Shown: positions 1 to 10,111 of the stretch, piece after piece
Layout: each line of letters starts with the position of its first letter
Numbering within the stretch: the first letter of the stretch is position 1
Source: Chara braunii
Taxonomy: Eukaryota; Streptophyta; Charophyceae; Charales; Characeae
NCBI GenBank assembly: GCA_003427395.1
Contig: BFEA01000299.1
Span: 1,844,868-1,869,430, forward strand
Length of the DNA stretch: 24,563 nucleotides
Direction of reading: 5' to 3'
The notes under the pieces: model-generated
Database searches by the model: none
The model's input: the letters and a program-made list of their open reading frames with translations, nothing else
What the model was told of the DNA's origin: nothing
Made by a program: the position numbers and the translations under genes

Positions 1-97
1 GCTTCCGGTGCCTTTCTGTGCATTCCGGGTACTGCCTATACCCGGCCTCGTTTCTGATTTCTATTGGTGTGGATTTTTGTGTGTTTTGGGGGCAACA
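1..97. repeat. 95-bp direct repeat, copy A
   Basis: From about base 3 to 97 this matches 1648-1742 (offset 1645) with one mismatch that I can see, g at 67 against a at 1712. The last ~23 bases, a T-run followed by GTGTGTTTTGGGGGCAA, are also the first bases of the long repeats that begin at 1718 and 17845. After this shared core, copy A runs into different sequence (gcagagaaagg). It is probably the edge of another copy of a dispersed repeat. I see no coding capacity. Confidence 0.9.
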
Positions 98-126
98 GCA
101 GAGAAAGGAGGGTGAGGGGAGGGGGT

Positions 127-275
127 GCAGGAGCGGGGTGGATCATGGGTTGTCCGTTTTGCAGGACCGGGGTGGATCATGGGTTGTCCGTTTTGCAGGA
201 CCGGGGTGGATCATGGGTTGTCCGTTTTGCAGGACCGGGGTGGATCATGTGTTGTCCGTTTTGCAGGACCGGGGA
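127..275. repeat. 34-bp tandem repeat (minisatellite), ~4.4 units
   Basis: Units start at 127, 161, 195 and 229, with a partial fifth at 263-275. The unit contains GGGGTGGATCATG followed by TTGTCCGTTTTGCAG. Units 2 and 3 are identical, unit 1 has one change (gagcgg for gaccgg), and unit 4 has one (catgtg for catggg). The period is 34, which is 1 mod 3, so the same three peptide versions appear in turn in all three plus-strand frames. The short open frames across it are therefore by-products and not genes. Confidence 0.97.
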
Positions 276-480
276 TGCAGCAGCTGTTGTGTCCCGCCTA
301 TACTTGAGCAGTTGCTGCTGGTAGCATGCACCAGCTGCTGAAGGACAGGCTGGCACAGCAACTTCTGCTTCCCCCGTGGACTCACAAAAGCAAAGCAGGT
401 TGTAGCACTCACAAGCAGAAAACAAAAATCCCCTGATTTCCGAACGCTTACTCGGTATGAGTGTGGACTCAACACTCATG

Positions 481-551
481 CGAGGATCTGCGTCCTCGGC
501 AGGCCTAAGGGGCCCCGGTTACAGTGGTGCCCGCCCTAAGTGAAGGCGGGC
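481..551. other. Two adjacent perfect hairpins
   Basis: The first pairs CGAGGA (481-486) with TCCTCG (493-498) around a 6-base loop. The second pairs GCCCGCC (529-535) with GGCGGGC (545-551) around a 9-base loop. The second is followed by an A/T-rich stretch. Both stems are perfect over their length. I can assign no function; they may simply be structure within a repeat. Confidence 0.6.
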
Positions 552-1474
552 CTAACATTTCACAAGAGGCCTTTGACTGTCAATTTCATATTTGGGGTAC
601 AGGCAGTTGCGACATGACAGTTGGTTGAGAGAAACACAGGCCGAGCAGCAAAGACATTTCCACGGCCTACCGGGCCTTTCCAAAGAATGCAGGCCCTGGG
701 CGTGAATCGCAGCGTCATACACTGACAGTTGGGAGGCGCAACCGAACGAGGCCCAGTAGCTGCAGGGCAAAGGCAGCATCCTGGGGCCTTCCGGAAGCTT
801 CAGGGCCCAGGCCAGTGCAGCCACGCTGCTCGAGCAGGCCAGCTCTTTCCATAAAGGAAAGAGCCCTTGCCAGGCAGCCTCATTCAGGCACTCACATGCT
901 AGCGGCAGCGCTGCTGGAGCAACAGCTCGTGGCTGCTGGCTGGTGCTGAGAGGGGAGGTGCAGCACGTGCGGTCGTGCAGGGAAGAATGGCGCTGCTGAG
1001 GGCAGCGCCATAGCCCATCCACCATAGTGGGCTTGGACTACAGTGAGGCGCAGGGGTGGTCTTCGGGTGTAAGAGAGGACGGGCGTGGGTTTAAAGTAAG
1101 GGAAGGGTGAAGGATGATGATGATGATGATGTGAGGGCACTTACCTTGTATTGGCGATGGTCTGTATGGGCGACATCTTCAAGTAGTTCGGGTTGCCGCT
1201 GATGTCAACAGTTGCATAGTCAATTAGTAGGCTGTAGTAGTTGTGTAGAGGTAGGCTGGGCGCTGAGCGCTAAGCAGGAGAGTGAAGGGACTGCACTCTT
1301 GTGTTGGTGTGGAGAGAGTATGCCCTCCTTGACATTCGTTTTCAGTACTACGAACCTCCATTGGTGTATTATTGGTGCAATGCTGCTCTCTGGACACGGT
1401 GTGACTATCTGGCTTTCAATGTGATGGTGTAATTTGGAATTGTCATCTCGCTGTTGCTTATTTTCCTTGCAATT

Positions 1475-1492
1475 TGGTATCGGAGCTGGTTC
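1475..1492 (+). other. Primer-binding-site-like motif (tRNA-iMet type)
   Basis: TGGTATCGGAGCTGGTTC resembles the initiator-Met tRNA-complementary site common in plant LTR elements (TGGTATCAGAGC), with 11 of the first 12 bases the same. It lies 3 bases after a ...TTGCA end, the spacing expected after an LTR that ends in CA. If real, an LTR on the plus strand ends at about 1471 and its internal region is truncated. I could not place a start for that LTR, so the call is weak. Confidence 0.3.
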
Positions 1493-1647
1493 ATATTGCG
1501 CTTCATTGGTTCTTCGCAATAGCTATTGGTGCTTCGCATGAGGTGCGGGGCAGTGATAAGGGATTGGCGTTGAACATTAGAAGGCCCAGGGTAGTGTGGG
1601 CGCGCCAGGGAGCTATGCGGTGACATATGGGGTGTATGCTGGATGAT

Positions 1648-1742
1648 TTCCGGTGCCTTTCTGTGCATTCCGGGTACTGCCTATACCCGGCCTCGTTTCT
1701 GATTTCTATTGATGTGGATTTTTGTGTGTTTTGGGGGCAACA
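1648..1742. repeat. 95-bp direct repeat, copy B
   Basis: This is the second copy of the 3-97 repeat. Its last 25 bases (1718-1742) overlap the start of the left long repeat. Copy B thus joins the left flank seen in copy A to the long repeat also seen at 17845, while the right long repeat has an unrelated left flank. Confidence 0.9.
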
Positions 1743-4700
1743 AATGCACTGTTATATCAGGGTATATACAGGGGAAGCAATGGTTACCTTTCAATTCCCT
1801 GCCTCCAGAGCCTCGCCTAGGCTCCGGCAGAGCTCCCGCAATCGGTGGGGCGAACCTCCCACAGAGGCCTTGGCGCGGATTACGGGTTGCAATCCCACCT
1901 GCCGCCTTCCTCTCAGAACCGATAGACTAGACTTAGAGGAAGAGGGGCAGAAGTAGAATAGTTTAGTCTCTCAGATCCAAGAGAGGTGCGCTCACGCTCG
2001 CTAGAGAGGGCCTTGATACCTTCAGCGCCTGAGGGCCCCGCAATGGTAGCCAAAACACGAGGTCGCGGGTCAACTGACATCCACCACTAGTTGCTAACTT
2101 CCTGGCGACCTCCTTGTTCACGGCAATACCCCCCCCCCCCCTTTTCTCAAGTCGCGACGCCGCCTCCCTGATCCAAGCTCTCACTACGCAGCCTAGTTCA
2201 ACTGTGTTCCATTGAGTACACCCCCTCCCCCCTTTCTCCCTCGCTGTGGCTTTCGACCGGTCCGCCGCTACACAACTTGAAAGGTTATTCTTCGATGGCT
2301 AAACCAGTTCACCCAGCATTGGTACCCAATAGCTATGCTTAGTAATTATATCCAGCACCTTGCTGTAATCACCTAGAGCCCGAATACGGTGGCAATGGCA
2401 GTGAACGCTAATGCACCAGCACGTTCAGCATTTGTGCGTGGCACGGAAGGCCCCGTAGCTGCACACCACCTCGAACAGCCCAAGCCCAAACGACCGTGCG
2501 CAACAAGCACAATCGCTGCCCCCTCCCTCCTGACGGGCCACGACCAACTCAGAAATGGAGCAGCACAGCCAGTGACAGGGGCAATAGCAGCAGGCAACCA
2601 GTCACTGGTGCATGCGCGGCAACCGCGGCAGGCACGGTCAGCGGAGCAGCAAAACACATGACCAGCTCACACCTCGTTCGGATCCCGCGGACCGCTGCCC
2701 ACTNAGCCAGGGGATCACTCCGACAAGCGTTCGCCGCTGCCTCCAGGCGGCACAGACACCCCGGACCAAGCTGCCGCCCACCAGGTAAGCCTCCAGTCCC
2801 GCCCGTACCCCTCACGTAGCGTCTATAGGAGTGTCGAGCACGACCACCTGGATCTTCCGCAGGAATTCAGTCAGATGCACAACCTCTCGTACACATGCGC
2901 AGGGTAGAGGGAGCGAGCTTTCCCGCTAACAGCAGGATCANCGCACTCGGTAAAGGGGTAAGTCTCCACTCTTGCTGCCTGCCTGCAGTATCCGTTCCCC
3001 ACGAAAATGGCTGGAACGAATCAAATGAATCTTNCGCTAAAAGGCGGAAGTATTCATTATACATTTACAAGCAGTCNCCCCCTTCTAGGCGCANCCCATT
3101 TCCCGACTAACTTCCNTCTTACTCNCCTACTACCAAGACTAACGCTACCCCCGCGATCGCAACACCCCAAAACCCCAACTTACAGTTCTCTCTCACGCGA
3201 TTCCTCCTAGAATCGAGAGAGATTTCAATCCTCTCCCTTCACCATGTGTCTGTTCGCCATAGCTCAGCNCANCCATTTCTTTACTAACCTCTTCTCCCTC
3301 TAATTCNTCACTCAAACTAACCACCTGATCATGCTCGCCTGGCCCTAAAACCCCCATCCAGCACTTTGGCCCGCCCGATTCCAGTAAGAAATGGGCGAGT
3401 TACACTGTTCTTACCTCCGCCATAGCTGCCATCACGCTACCTCCGCGCGGCCAGCACCTCTCCTAGCACCAAATCCGCCATCTCTCCGCAAGATCCGACC
3501 ACGCCAACGGATTCGCCCNCCTCCGAAATGCTAGAATCGCATAACCCCTCGTCTGATTTGGCCAAGAATCAGGCGAGGTGAGCGTCTCTCTCTTACCCCC
3601 CCCCTTCGCTCCACCCGATTCCCTTTCCACTGCNCATGCACCGAGCGCAGTTTCGTGTCCCGGCCCATTCCTTCCTCGGTCCCCGCTTTCGCTGCTATGC
3701 CCGGCCCGANCGTCGCCCCNCAGTCTGCNGCTNCGCTGCACCGCGTTTGTCCTGCGCTAACCCGACACGGTCTGCCTCTTTGCCAATCCACCACCACCTT
3801 CGTTGAATGCACCTGGCGCGATTCGTCGCCCAGGTTCATTCGACTCGTTCTCCCCTTCCTTCAGTGCGCCCGCTACCTCGTGGCCTGCTGCCGATGCAAT
3901 ATCTGCGTCGAGCTCACTTCGCTATATATGCGCCGAGCTCACTTCGCTCAGGTTTGCTCTGGCTAGGGTACTACTCAACAGCAACCGACCCACTCCCTCC
4001 GCTTTATGCATTTCATCCACTCGTAGGGGCAGATGCTGGTCTTCCGTGTATCGTCCCAATTTTAACGGATGTCCCGAAGGACGTAGCCGCGGTAGTATCT
4101 CACTCGCGGCTTTCCAAACTTGAGCTTGCAGCCGTGGTGCCGCGCCTCAACCGAAACGGCCCCCCAAATAATAATGAAAATAAGTGAAAATAAGATAAAA
4201 GCCAGAGGTAATTTAAAGAAGAGAAATAAATAAAAACAAAAAATCTCGAGCAGGGGTGCAGAGACCGTTAAAACCCCATCGGTCCCGTGGGGCCGGCCCG
4301 TCACTGCCCCTACTATCAAAACCGAGGGGGGATAGCCCCGCCGGGCCCTCAACCCTCTCAGTTTTCTTCACAACGCTTTGCTGCTGCCGCGCCGATGCCC
4401 GCTGGCCTCGATCCCGGTACCTCTATAGCGAAAATCCAATGTCGTAACCAATAGGGCTAAGCCCAAACCTGGTACCATGGAGCGCGAATTTCCATATGAA
4501 GTGGTGTCGCGCCGTCCCTAGGCCTAGAAGCATCCGCCTAGGCCTTCCTTTCCCACCCGCGGCCGGCGTGCCAACACCAGGCACCCGCGCCAGCCTACTT
4601 AGACCGCACCGTGGCCGCCCCGTGCGCCTACCGGTGTGCCAATCTTACCGTCGATCGCGCATGCCAACCAAAAACGAGCCTTCATCCCCTAAACAAAACC

Positions 4701-4920
4701 GTAGCACGGTCCAGGCCGGTCGACTAGATCGGCCGCTCACTTAATCTGAAAAATCACACGCGCGCCTTAAAGTTGCGCGCCCACATACCCTCCTTACTTA
4801 ACCAAGGCGGGTCTCGGACGCGATCGTGCCTCGCACAACTTATTTCGACCAAACTCATTGTTCCCTGTCATCTGCAAAAACCAGGGCGGATACCTTTGTA
4901 AGGGTATTCGCGCCGACAGC
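1718..4920 (-). repeat. Left ~3.2-kb direct repeat (putative 3' LTR)
   Basis: It matches 17845-21009: offset 16127 up to about 4230, then 16089 because about 37 bases near 4238-4274 plus one G are absent from the right copy. From 1718 to 3863 I see only one base difference (1741) apart from Ns. From 3864 onward I count 17 differences in about 280 bases. It contains a 13-C run near 2129, twin CGAGCTCACTTCGCT motifs near 3909-3950, and 16 single Ns between 2704 and 3733. No open frame resembles a known protein. It would be the 3' LTR if the minus-strand reading is right. Confidence 0.85.
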
Positions 4921-7054
4921 CTACCGGACTATATTAAGCGACGTCCCCGTCGCTACGCCAAACCAGAAGCTATAAATTCATCCACACTCCAAATGCTGAC
5001 GAGAATGGAACCAATCCGATTAGCCGACAGACTCAGGGTTGAGGCCTCCAACACTCCATGTCGACATAACTATATGCTGTCAGGGTTTCAACCTGGGTTT
5101 CCAGTGTCCTGACGCTAGGACGCAGGTGTATTACGCATCAATACTACAGCATAGGTTCCAAAGGCCACCTCAAGCTGTCCTTTTCCCTTCGTCCTAGACA
5201 AACGCCGACTTTTCGTTGGGTGTCCCAGTTAGACTCTCTTTCGTAAGCAGAGTCATACGGGGACGCGGGCCTTAGCCGGGACCTCAGAAGGCGCTCTCGC
5301 CTCCCTCGCGAAAGTCCTCACAATCAAACATATATATACATACGTAAATCTCCTCTCAACCCTTTCTGCAGCCTAGTACAGAAAGGCTAGGTTCCAATCT
5401 TGGCCCACCATAGTCTGGTTGATCGAGCCAGATCTATGGCCCGCCACATTGTTATTTTAGCGGCAGTCCCTTCGTTGGTTATGCAACGATAGGTTTTCTC
5501 CTGGTGAGCATTCAATCAGGGCGCTCGAACGACTCGACCGTATCCCCCGCCATCCCACCGGAGTAATTTCTCTGAGGCATGCATAACCCCTTGAACTCTT
5601 ATTCCGTGGGTAGACGCGGGCCCGCAACCAGGTTGTGCTGGCTTGCAGCCATCCAATAGGGGTTGCTCCCTAGAGGTGCTAACCTTTACCGTTTAGCTTG
5701 GTATTCCCTAATATGCCTTAGGATTAGCACAGGTGTCTAGGCGGTGCGTCGCAAAACAAACTTACAGGGCCACTGCGGGACAATGCAGGGATCTGCCCTA
5801 CTTTTAAGGGTATTTACCAGCCCCTTATGGGACAACATAGAGGGCACGGCCCCTTCTCACAATCACAAACAATTTCACCGCTGGGCTCACACGAGGCTGT
5901 GGCCTACTGACTTGATCAGAGACAGCAGACCACACATCCCACGACATCTTTATGCACTGACTTGCGACCTTCTCAGTTCCACCGATGATTCCAACTCATC
6001 ACCCTGGTTCCTCTCGTCAGACTTTATCATTCAAACATTGCTTACCATGTCCTTAAATCTATCACCCATTTTTCACATGAAGGGGGTCTCTCTCAACAGG
6101 TCTCCAAGCCACCCCTCTCTTTACAGGATGGAGTATCACGCGACCTGGGTTACACTGCTGTCAATAAACAGCATCCCCACCTTCCATAATCCGAGGGGGT
6201 CTCAATTATAGAACAACTCAACTGAGGGGCCTTCTTATGGGCCGTCTCCCCAACTTAAACACAAAACAACTCAAACTAAGGGGCCAACTTATGGGTCCCC
6301 TTCACAGCTCAGCCATAAACATTCGGCATGGTAAGCATCCGAGCCTTATAGGCTCGCAAGACCCCTCAGGGTCCTCGTACATCTGTCACAAAAACGACCG
6401 CGCTGCCTCCTCTTATACCCGACTGTTCCACCCGCCCATGGGCAGGCCGCACGAGTATACCGAAGAGTAGACGGCAATCACAATCACACAATACATATAC
6501 ATGAGATGTATCCCACACATCTCTCACACAAAGCCCTCATTCATTGGGATAAAGCCACACGTGTGAGAGTGATCGTGATCGTCACAAGAATAAGTCTCAC
6601 AGAGTCTGGAATCAAAGATATACTCGGGAGCAAAATATCTCCCTCAAGTCTCAATATGACACTCAACTCAAACACTCAACACACAACTCGTAGGGTGTAT
6701 TTGGGAACAAAATGCCTGCCCCGAAAACACTCATATACTCACTCCACTGTCTCACTCCGCGGGATAAACTCACGTCCCAAGTGTCATGGACTCTCATAAC
6801 CTTCTCAAAGATACAAGTAAGAGTATCTGAATCACACAACTGAAAATGCAAGTCACGTATGTCGTAGATATCATACAACTAAGTCTCATTCCCTAGACCG
6901 CATCACACATAAAGCTCAAGCCGATCACACACCACCACCTATGTGTATACAATTAGACGGGACTCACCTGACTAACTCAGAGTATGTACACCCCTATCAC
7001 GGCCTCTGTGTACAGAGGAGCTCTAATCCTACTGTCATATAGACGGACCAGTCC
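4921..7054. other. Non-coding 3' internal region of the element
   Basis: There is no recognisable gene on either strand; the open frames are short and lack known motifs. The region holds a stem-loop (5408-5439), a smaller hairpin (5361-5386, CCTTTCTG pairing with CAGAAAGG), an alternating ACATATATATACATA tract near 5328-5342, and two diverged ~31-bp copies of an AACAACTCAA...TTATGGG unit at 6212 and 6265. I see no clear polypurine tract next to the left repeat, which argues that 4920 may not be the true LTR edge. Confidence 0.6.
5408..5439. other. Strong stem-loop
   Basis: CCATAG (5408-5413) plus TCTGG (5414-5418) pair with CCAGA (5428-5432) and CTATGG (5434-5439), around a 9-base loop with a single bulged T at 5433. 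That gives 11 base pairs. A second hairpin of 8 base pairs lies just upstream (5361-5386). It is in the long untranslated 3' part of the element, so an RNA role (stability, 3'-end formation, packaging) is possible but not shown. Confidence 0.6.
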
Positions 7055-9922
7055 CTACTCACTCATAGCCTCCTGGTTCTGTCTATATAACTGTGCCCTA
7101 CCCCCATCTGGCGCCCGCTCTACCACTCGCCCCTGCCTGTCGTACATTCTCCCACCACTCTCTGTTACTCTCCCAGCCGCCTTGTCCTTAAGGAACTTCG
7201 GGCATTCAAGAGCTCTATGTACGCCGTCCTTGCAGAAGAAGCACTGATCGTCTGATCTCCCTCGACACCTCCTCTTCTTCTTCTGGGACCCAGGCAACGA
7301 CGGCGTCTCGCTAGTTTCCCTGCTCATCTCATGGCTCTGGGGCATACTCCATGACTCTGCCGGCCCCGCCTCCATCATCTGGGTACTCGGCCCTGCTAGC
7401 GCCTCACCTCCCTCGGGTCGGTACGCTGGAGTGTCCAATCTCAGTGGCCTACCCTCACGGACTCCTCCCATCGCAGTCGCCCCCTCGTCCCTATGCAAGT
7501 CAGAAGGCTGTGGAGTCACGGCAGTCGCTGGCTCGCTCATAACTTCCTGCTGCTGCTCTTAGATGTGCTCTCCTGAGTCAGCTCCAGTAGCCAAAGAGCC
7601 TAACTGCGTCCTCAGCTCCCCTATCTCTGGCACACGCTCTGGGGTCTTCTGTCTCTGAGGCTCTCTTGACGGCATGTCCAACTCCATAGCTGCCACTAAC
7701 TCATCCAGTCGAGACGCCTCTCCCCCCATTGCCTCCGGCTCAGTGGATGCTGCTGCTCCCGTAAGGGCACCCTCCTGCGCCTCCAAAAGGATCGTAGGGG
7801 ACTCCTCTGTGGGGCCCCCTTCCTCCACTGGAGGTTGGGGTCCCTGCGCCGGCTCGCCCTCAGGGATCTCAACCGTCATAGGGGTGGCTTGTCGCGAGGC
7901 CAACTCCGTGGGCGTCCTGAAGATGAACCTCCCCTCCTCAGCCTCCCGTCGTGCTGCCGCCTCTATTGGGTCCAGGAATACCTTCCCCATGCCTCCTTGC
8001 TGAGGTGGCTCTGTCGTCCCTTCCCGGCCAAAGAGCCCCTGTACCTCCTCCCCCTGGATACCATACCGGCTTTGCTCCGTCCAGTCGACCACCTTAGTGG
8101 CCGAGAGCCTCTCCACCATTGCCGCCATGTCCTGGAACCTCTTCTCCCATTCCGCTTCCTTAACTTCCATATGGGACCTCCATGCTTGATTCTCTGCCCT
8201 CTCTTCCGCCAGTTGGGTGGACAACTGTCCCACCTCTAACCTCGAGGCCGCCAACTCATCGCGGAGCATGGAGTACAGTTGGAAGGACGAGACCACCACC
8301 TCACCTATCCTCCTATCTGCACGCTCAATCTCCATCCTGGCGGTTGAAAATCCCAAGTCCTCTGTCTCTCGTGCCTCGTCCAATCTTGCACTCCCCTGTC
8401 CTACCTCTTGCGACCTCAGGCGAGCCGCATCCCTCTCGCTCTCATAGCTGGCCCAAGCCTTACTAATCCTCTGCTCGCTCATCGGAGGGTCAATTGGCGG
8501 CTTTGGCGCTTCTCCTGCGGCCTCCATCCTAAGCTTTTCCTGGTATAGCTCTTCGAGGCGTACCTGCACCCTCGCGCGCTTCTCTTCTTTCGTCTCCCCC
8601 GATGGCTTCCCTGTCCTCGCCTCGTGACCCTCTCGCAGTGGATCTCTCTCATTTGTCCCTTCCTCTGCGGGTGGCGGCCCTGGCGGAGGTTCCCCGGGGG
8701 TCAGCACCTCCACATCCATGCGTGCACCTGTAGGCTCAGTTAGCTGCGGGGCTACAGTAGTAGGTGTCCTCGCCCTCTCGCCCTCCTCTGGCTCTGCCTG
8801 CGCCGGAGGTGGCGTAGTTTCCTATGGAGGCCCCAACATCTCCTCACTGTCCGGCTCAGGAATCCCTTCAGGCCAATACTGTCGCGCCTGTTCTGGAATT
8901 GGGGTAGGAGGAGGGGTATCATCCCCAACAGTGATAACCCCCTCAGTTTGCGGCTCCTCGGGTTCGCGAGACCCCGCCTTAGGCCCCGGCTCAGGTGGCT
9001 CCTCCTCTGGCTCATCCTCTACTGGCTCATACCGTGCCGGTCCGCTCTGGTCCGCTCCGAGCTGTGACGCCCCCCACTGGGACGCATCGAGATGAGCCTC
9101 GAACCTGTCGAGCGGCGTTCTCAACGACACCGCCTCTCCCCCCTCTGGTAACGTTGGCGACGGGGCCCGTAGATCACTGCCCGTGATTCGGCGAAACTCC
9201 ACCTGCTCGAGTCCATAGGTAGGGGGTAGCTCCGCGGCCTGAACTGGCTCCACCGCCTGGGCGGCCTCTGCTGGCCCCTCTCGCTGTGCCAAGGCCTTTC
9301 GGCCCCCTCTGGTCGTAGTGGTCCCTCTCGCCTCTGGGCCTCGTGGCCTCTTACTCCTTTGTCGTCTCTCCACCCTGGGCTCTGGTCTCTGGGGCTCCAG
9401 TCGTCGAAATGCCTGTCTCAACTGGGCCTGGCAGTCCTCCCAGTCGTGTGCCCTGTTCCGGATCTGCCTTGCCAACGACCTCTCCGCCCTCCGTGTCCAG
9501 AGGGGCAACATCTGCATCCACTCCTCCTGCCCAGTCCCCTGGTCGCGCATATACTGCTCATAGGCCGGGATGAACTCCTCCGCATTGCCTTCCTCCAATC
9601 AAATAGGCAATCCATTCGGTCCCATCGGCGAAGCCCTCAGCATCTGCATCCTCGCCTCCACATCCTGCCATGTCAACGCCTCCTCTCGAATGTGCACAAT
9701 AGGCTCCTCGAAGCGACCAACTCCCCTCAGATGTCGTATCCTCTCCAAGGTAGACCAGCCCTCCCGTGTCGCATGTGCCTGGTAGGAGTCCAGAAAAAGC
9801 TCTATGTTACCGTCGTCGAAGATAGGTGTAGACTCCCTCCCAACCGGTCTGCGCGAGTCATCCCGTCCTGATGCTCCCTGAGGCCCCTGTCGTGACCGCG
9901 CGCCCCTCCCGCCCCTCTGCAT
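7055..9922 (-). pseudogene. Second gag-like ORF with CCHC knuckle, three in-frame stops
   Basis: One frame runs from the ATG at 9922 to the stop at 7055 (955 codons) with no frameshift. It is interrupted by TGA (9599-9601, codon 108), TAG (8822-8824, codon 367) and TAA (7559-7561, codon 788). Codons ~35-96 and ~109-173 look like two copies of a gag/capsid-type helical module (each with a GN-x3-F-x3-Y core and a later W). A basic stretch follows (~180-205), then a Pro/Glu-rich region, a likely coiled coil (~483-608), and a knuckle C-x2-C-x4-H-x4-C at 7202-7243 (codons 894-907). It lies 189 bp after the integrase stop on the same strand, with no LTR between. An ATG at 9979 is also in frame. I infer a nucleic-acid-binding, gag-like structural protein; it could instead derive from a gag-only element (TR-GAG type). 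A dedicated role is unproven. Confidence 0.75.
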
Positions 9923-9944
9923 GGCTGTCTTCGAAAAGTCAGAC

Positions 9945-9990
9945 CTGCACAACAGGCGAGAGAAAGCAAGTAGGCACATAACAAGGTTAG
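9945..9990 (-). promoter_or_regulatory. Candidate branch point and 3' splice site before the second gag-like ORF
   Basis: On the minus strand a CTAAC branch-point-like motif (9986-9990) is followed by a pyrimidine-rich stretch (CTTGCTTTCTCTCGCC and more) and ends in GTGCAG (CAG at 9945-9947), about 22 bases before the ATG at 9922. Spacing and composition fit a plant-type acceptor. It could allow a spliced subgenomic mRNA for the downstream ORF, as for retroviral env. A donor-like GACAG/GTGAG lies at 10041-10050 but would make only a ~101-nt intron. This is inference from consensus only. Confidence 0.4.
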
Positions 9991-10111
9991 CCCTCGGTTC
10001 ATCAAGTTTTTATGACAACACACATGCCTTTTCCTACTCCCTCACCTGTCCTGACCATAACATGCGATACCTCAAGGACCAGTCTACTCTGAGAAAGGTA
10101 GAATTCTTTAC

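Larger units (their letters stand above)
276..1647. other. Non-coding repeat-derived spacer
   Basis: I recognise no gene here. The longest minus-strand open frame (552-1025, 157 codons) has no recognisable domain and looks like chance. Visible items are two hairpins (481-551), a GAT triplet run (1113-1130), an isolated splice-donor consensus on the minus strand (near 1139-1147) with no exon attached, and a primer-binding-site-like motif at 1475. The segment lies between the two copies of the 95-bp repeat. Confidence 0.7.

Noticed and set aside
18-341. Open frames over the 34-bp repeats as Cys-rich proteins
   Set aside because: All three plus frames give the same kind of peptide because the period is not a multiple of three; there is no domain.
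552-1025. 157-codon minus-strand frame
   Set aside because: No recognisable motif, no conserved neighbour, and low-complexity Cys/Ser/Leu composition; best read as chance.
2373-2657. Paired plus- and minus-strand frames inside the long repeats (also 18500-18784)
   Set aside because: Present in both copies only because the DNA is duplicated; no domain, and frames on both strands are equally open.
5330-5410. Possible tRNA (GGTTCCAATCT followed by CCCACCA)
   Set aside because: No matching 5' acceptor strand, A box or cloverleaf could be found upstream.
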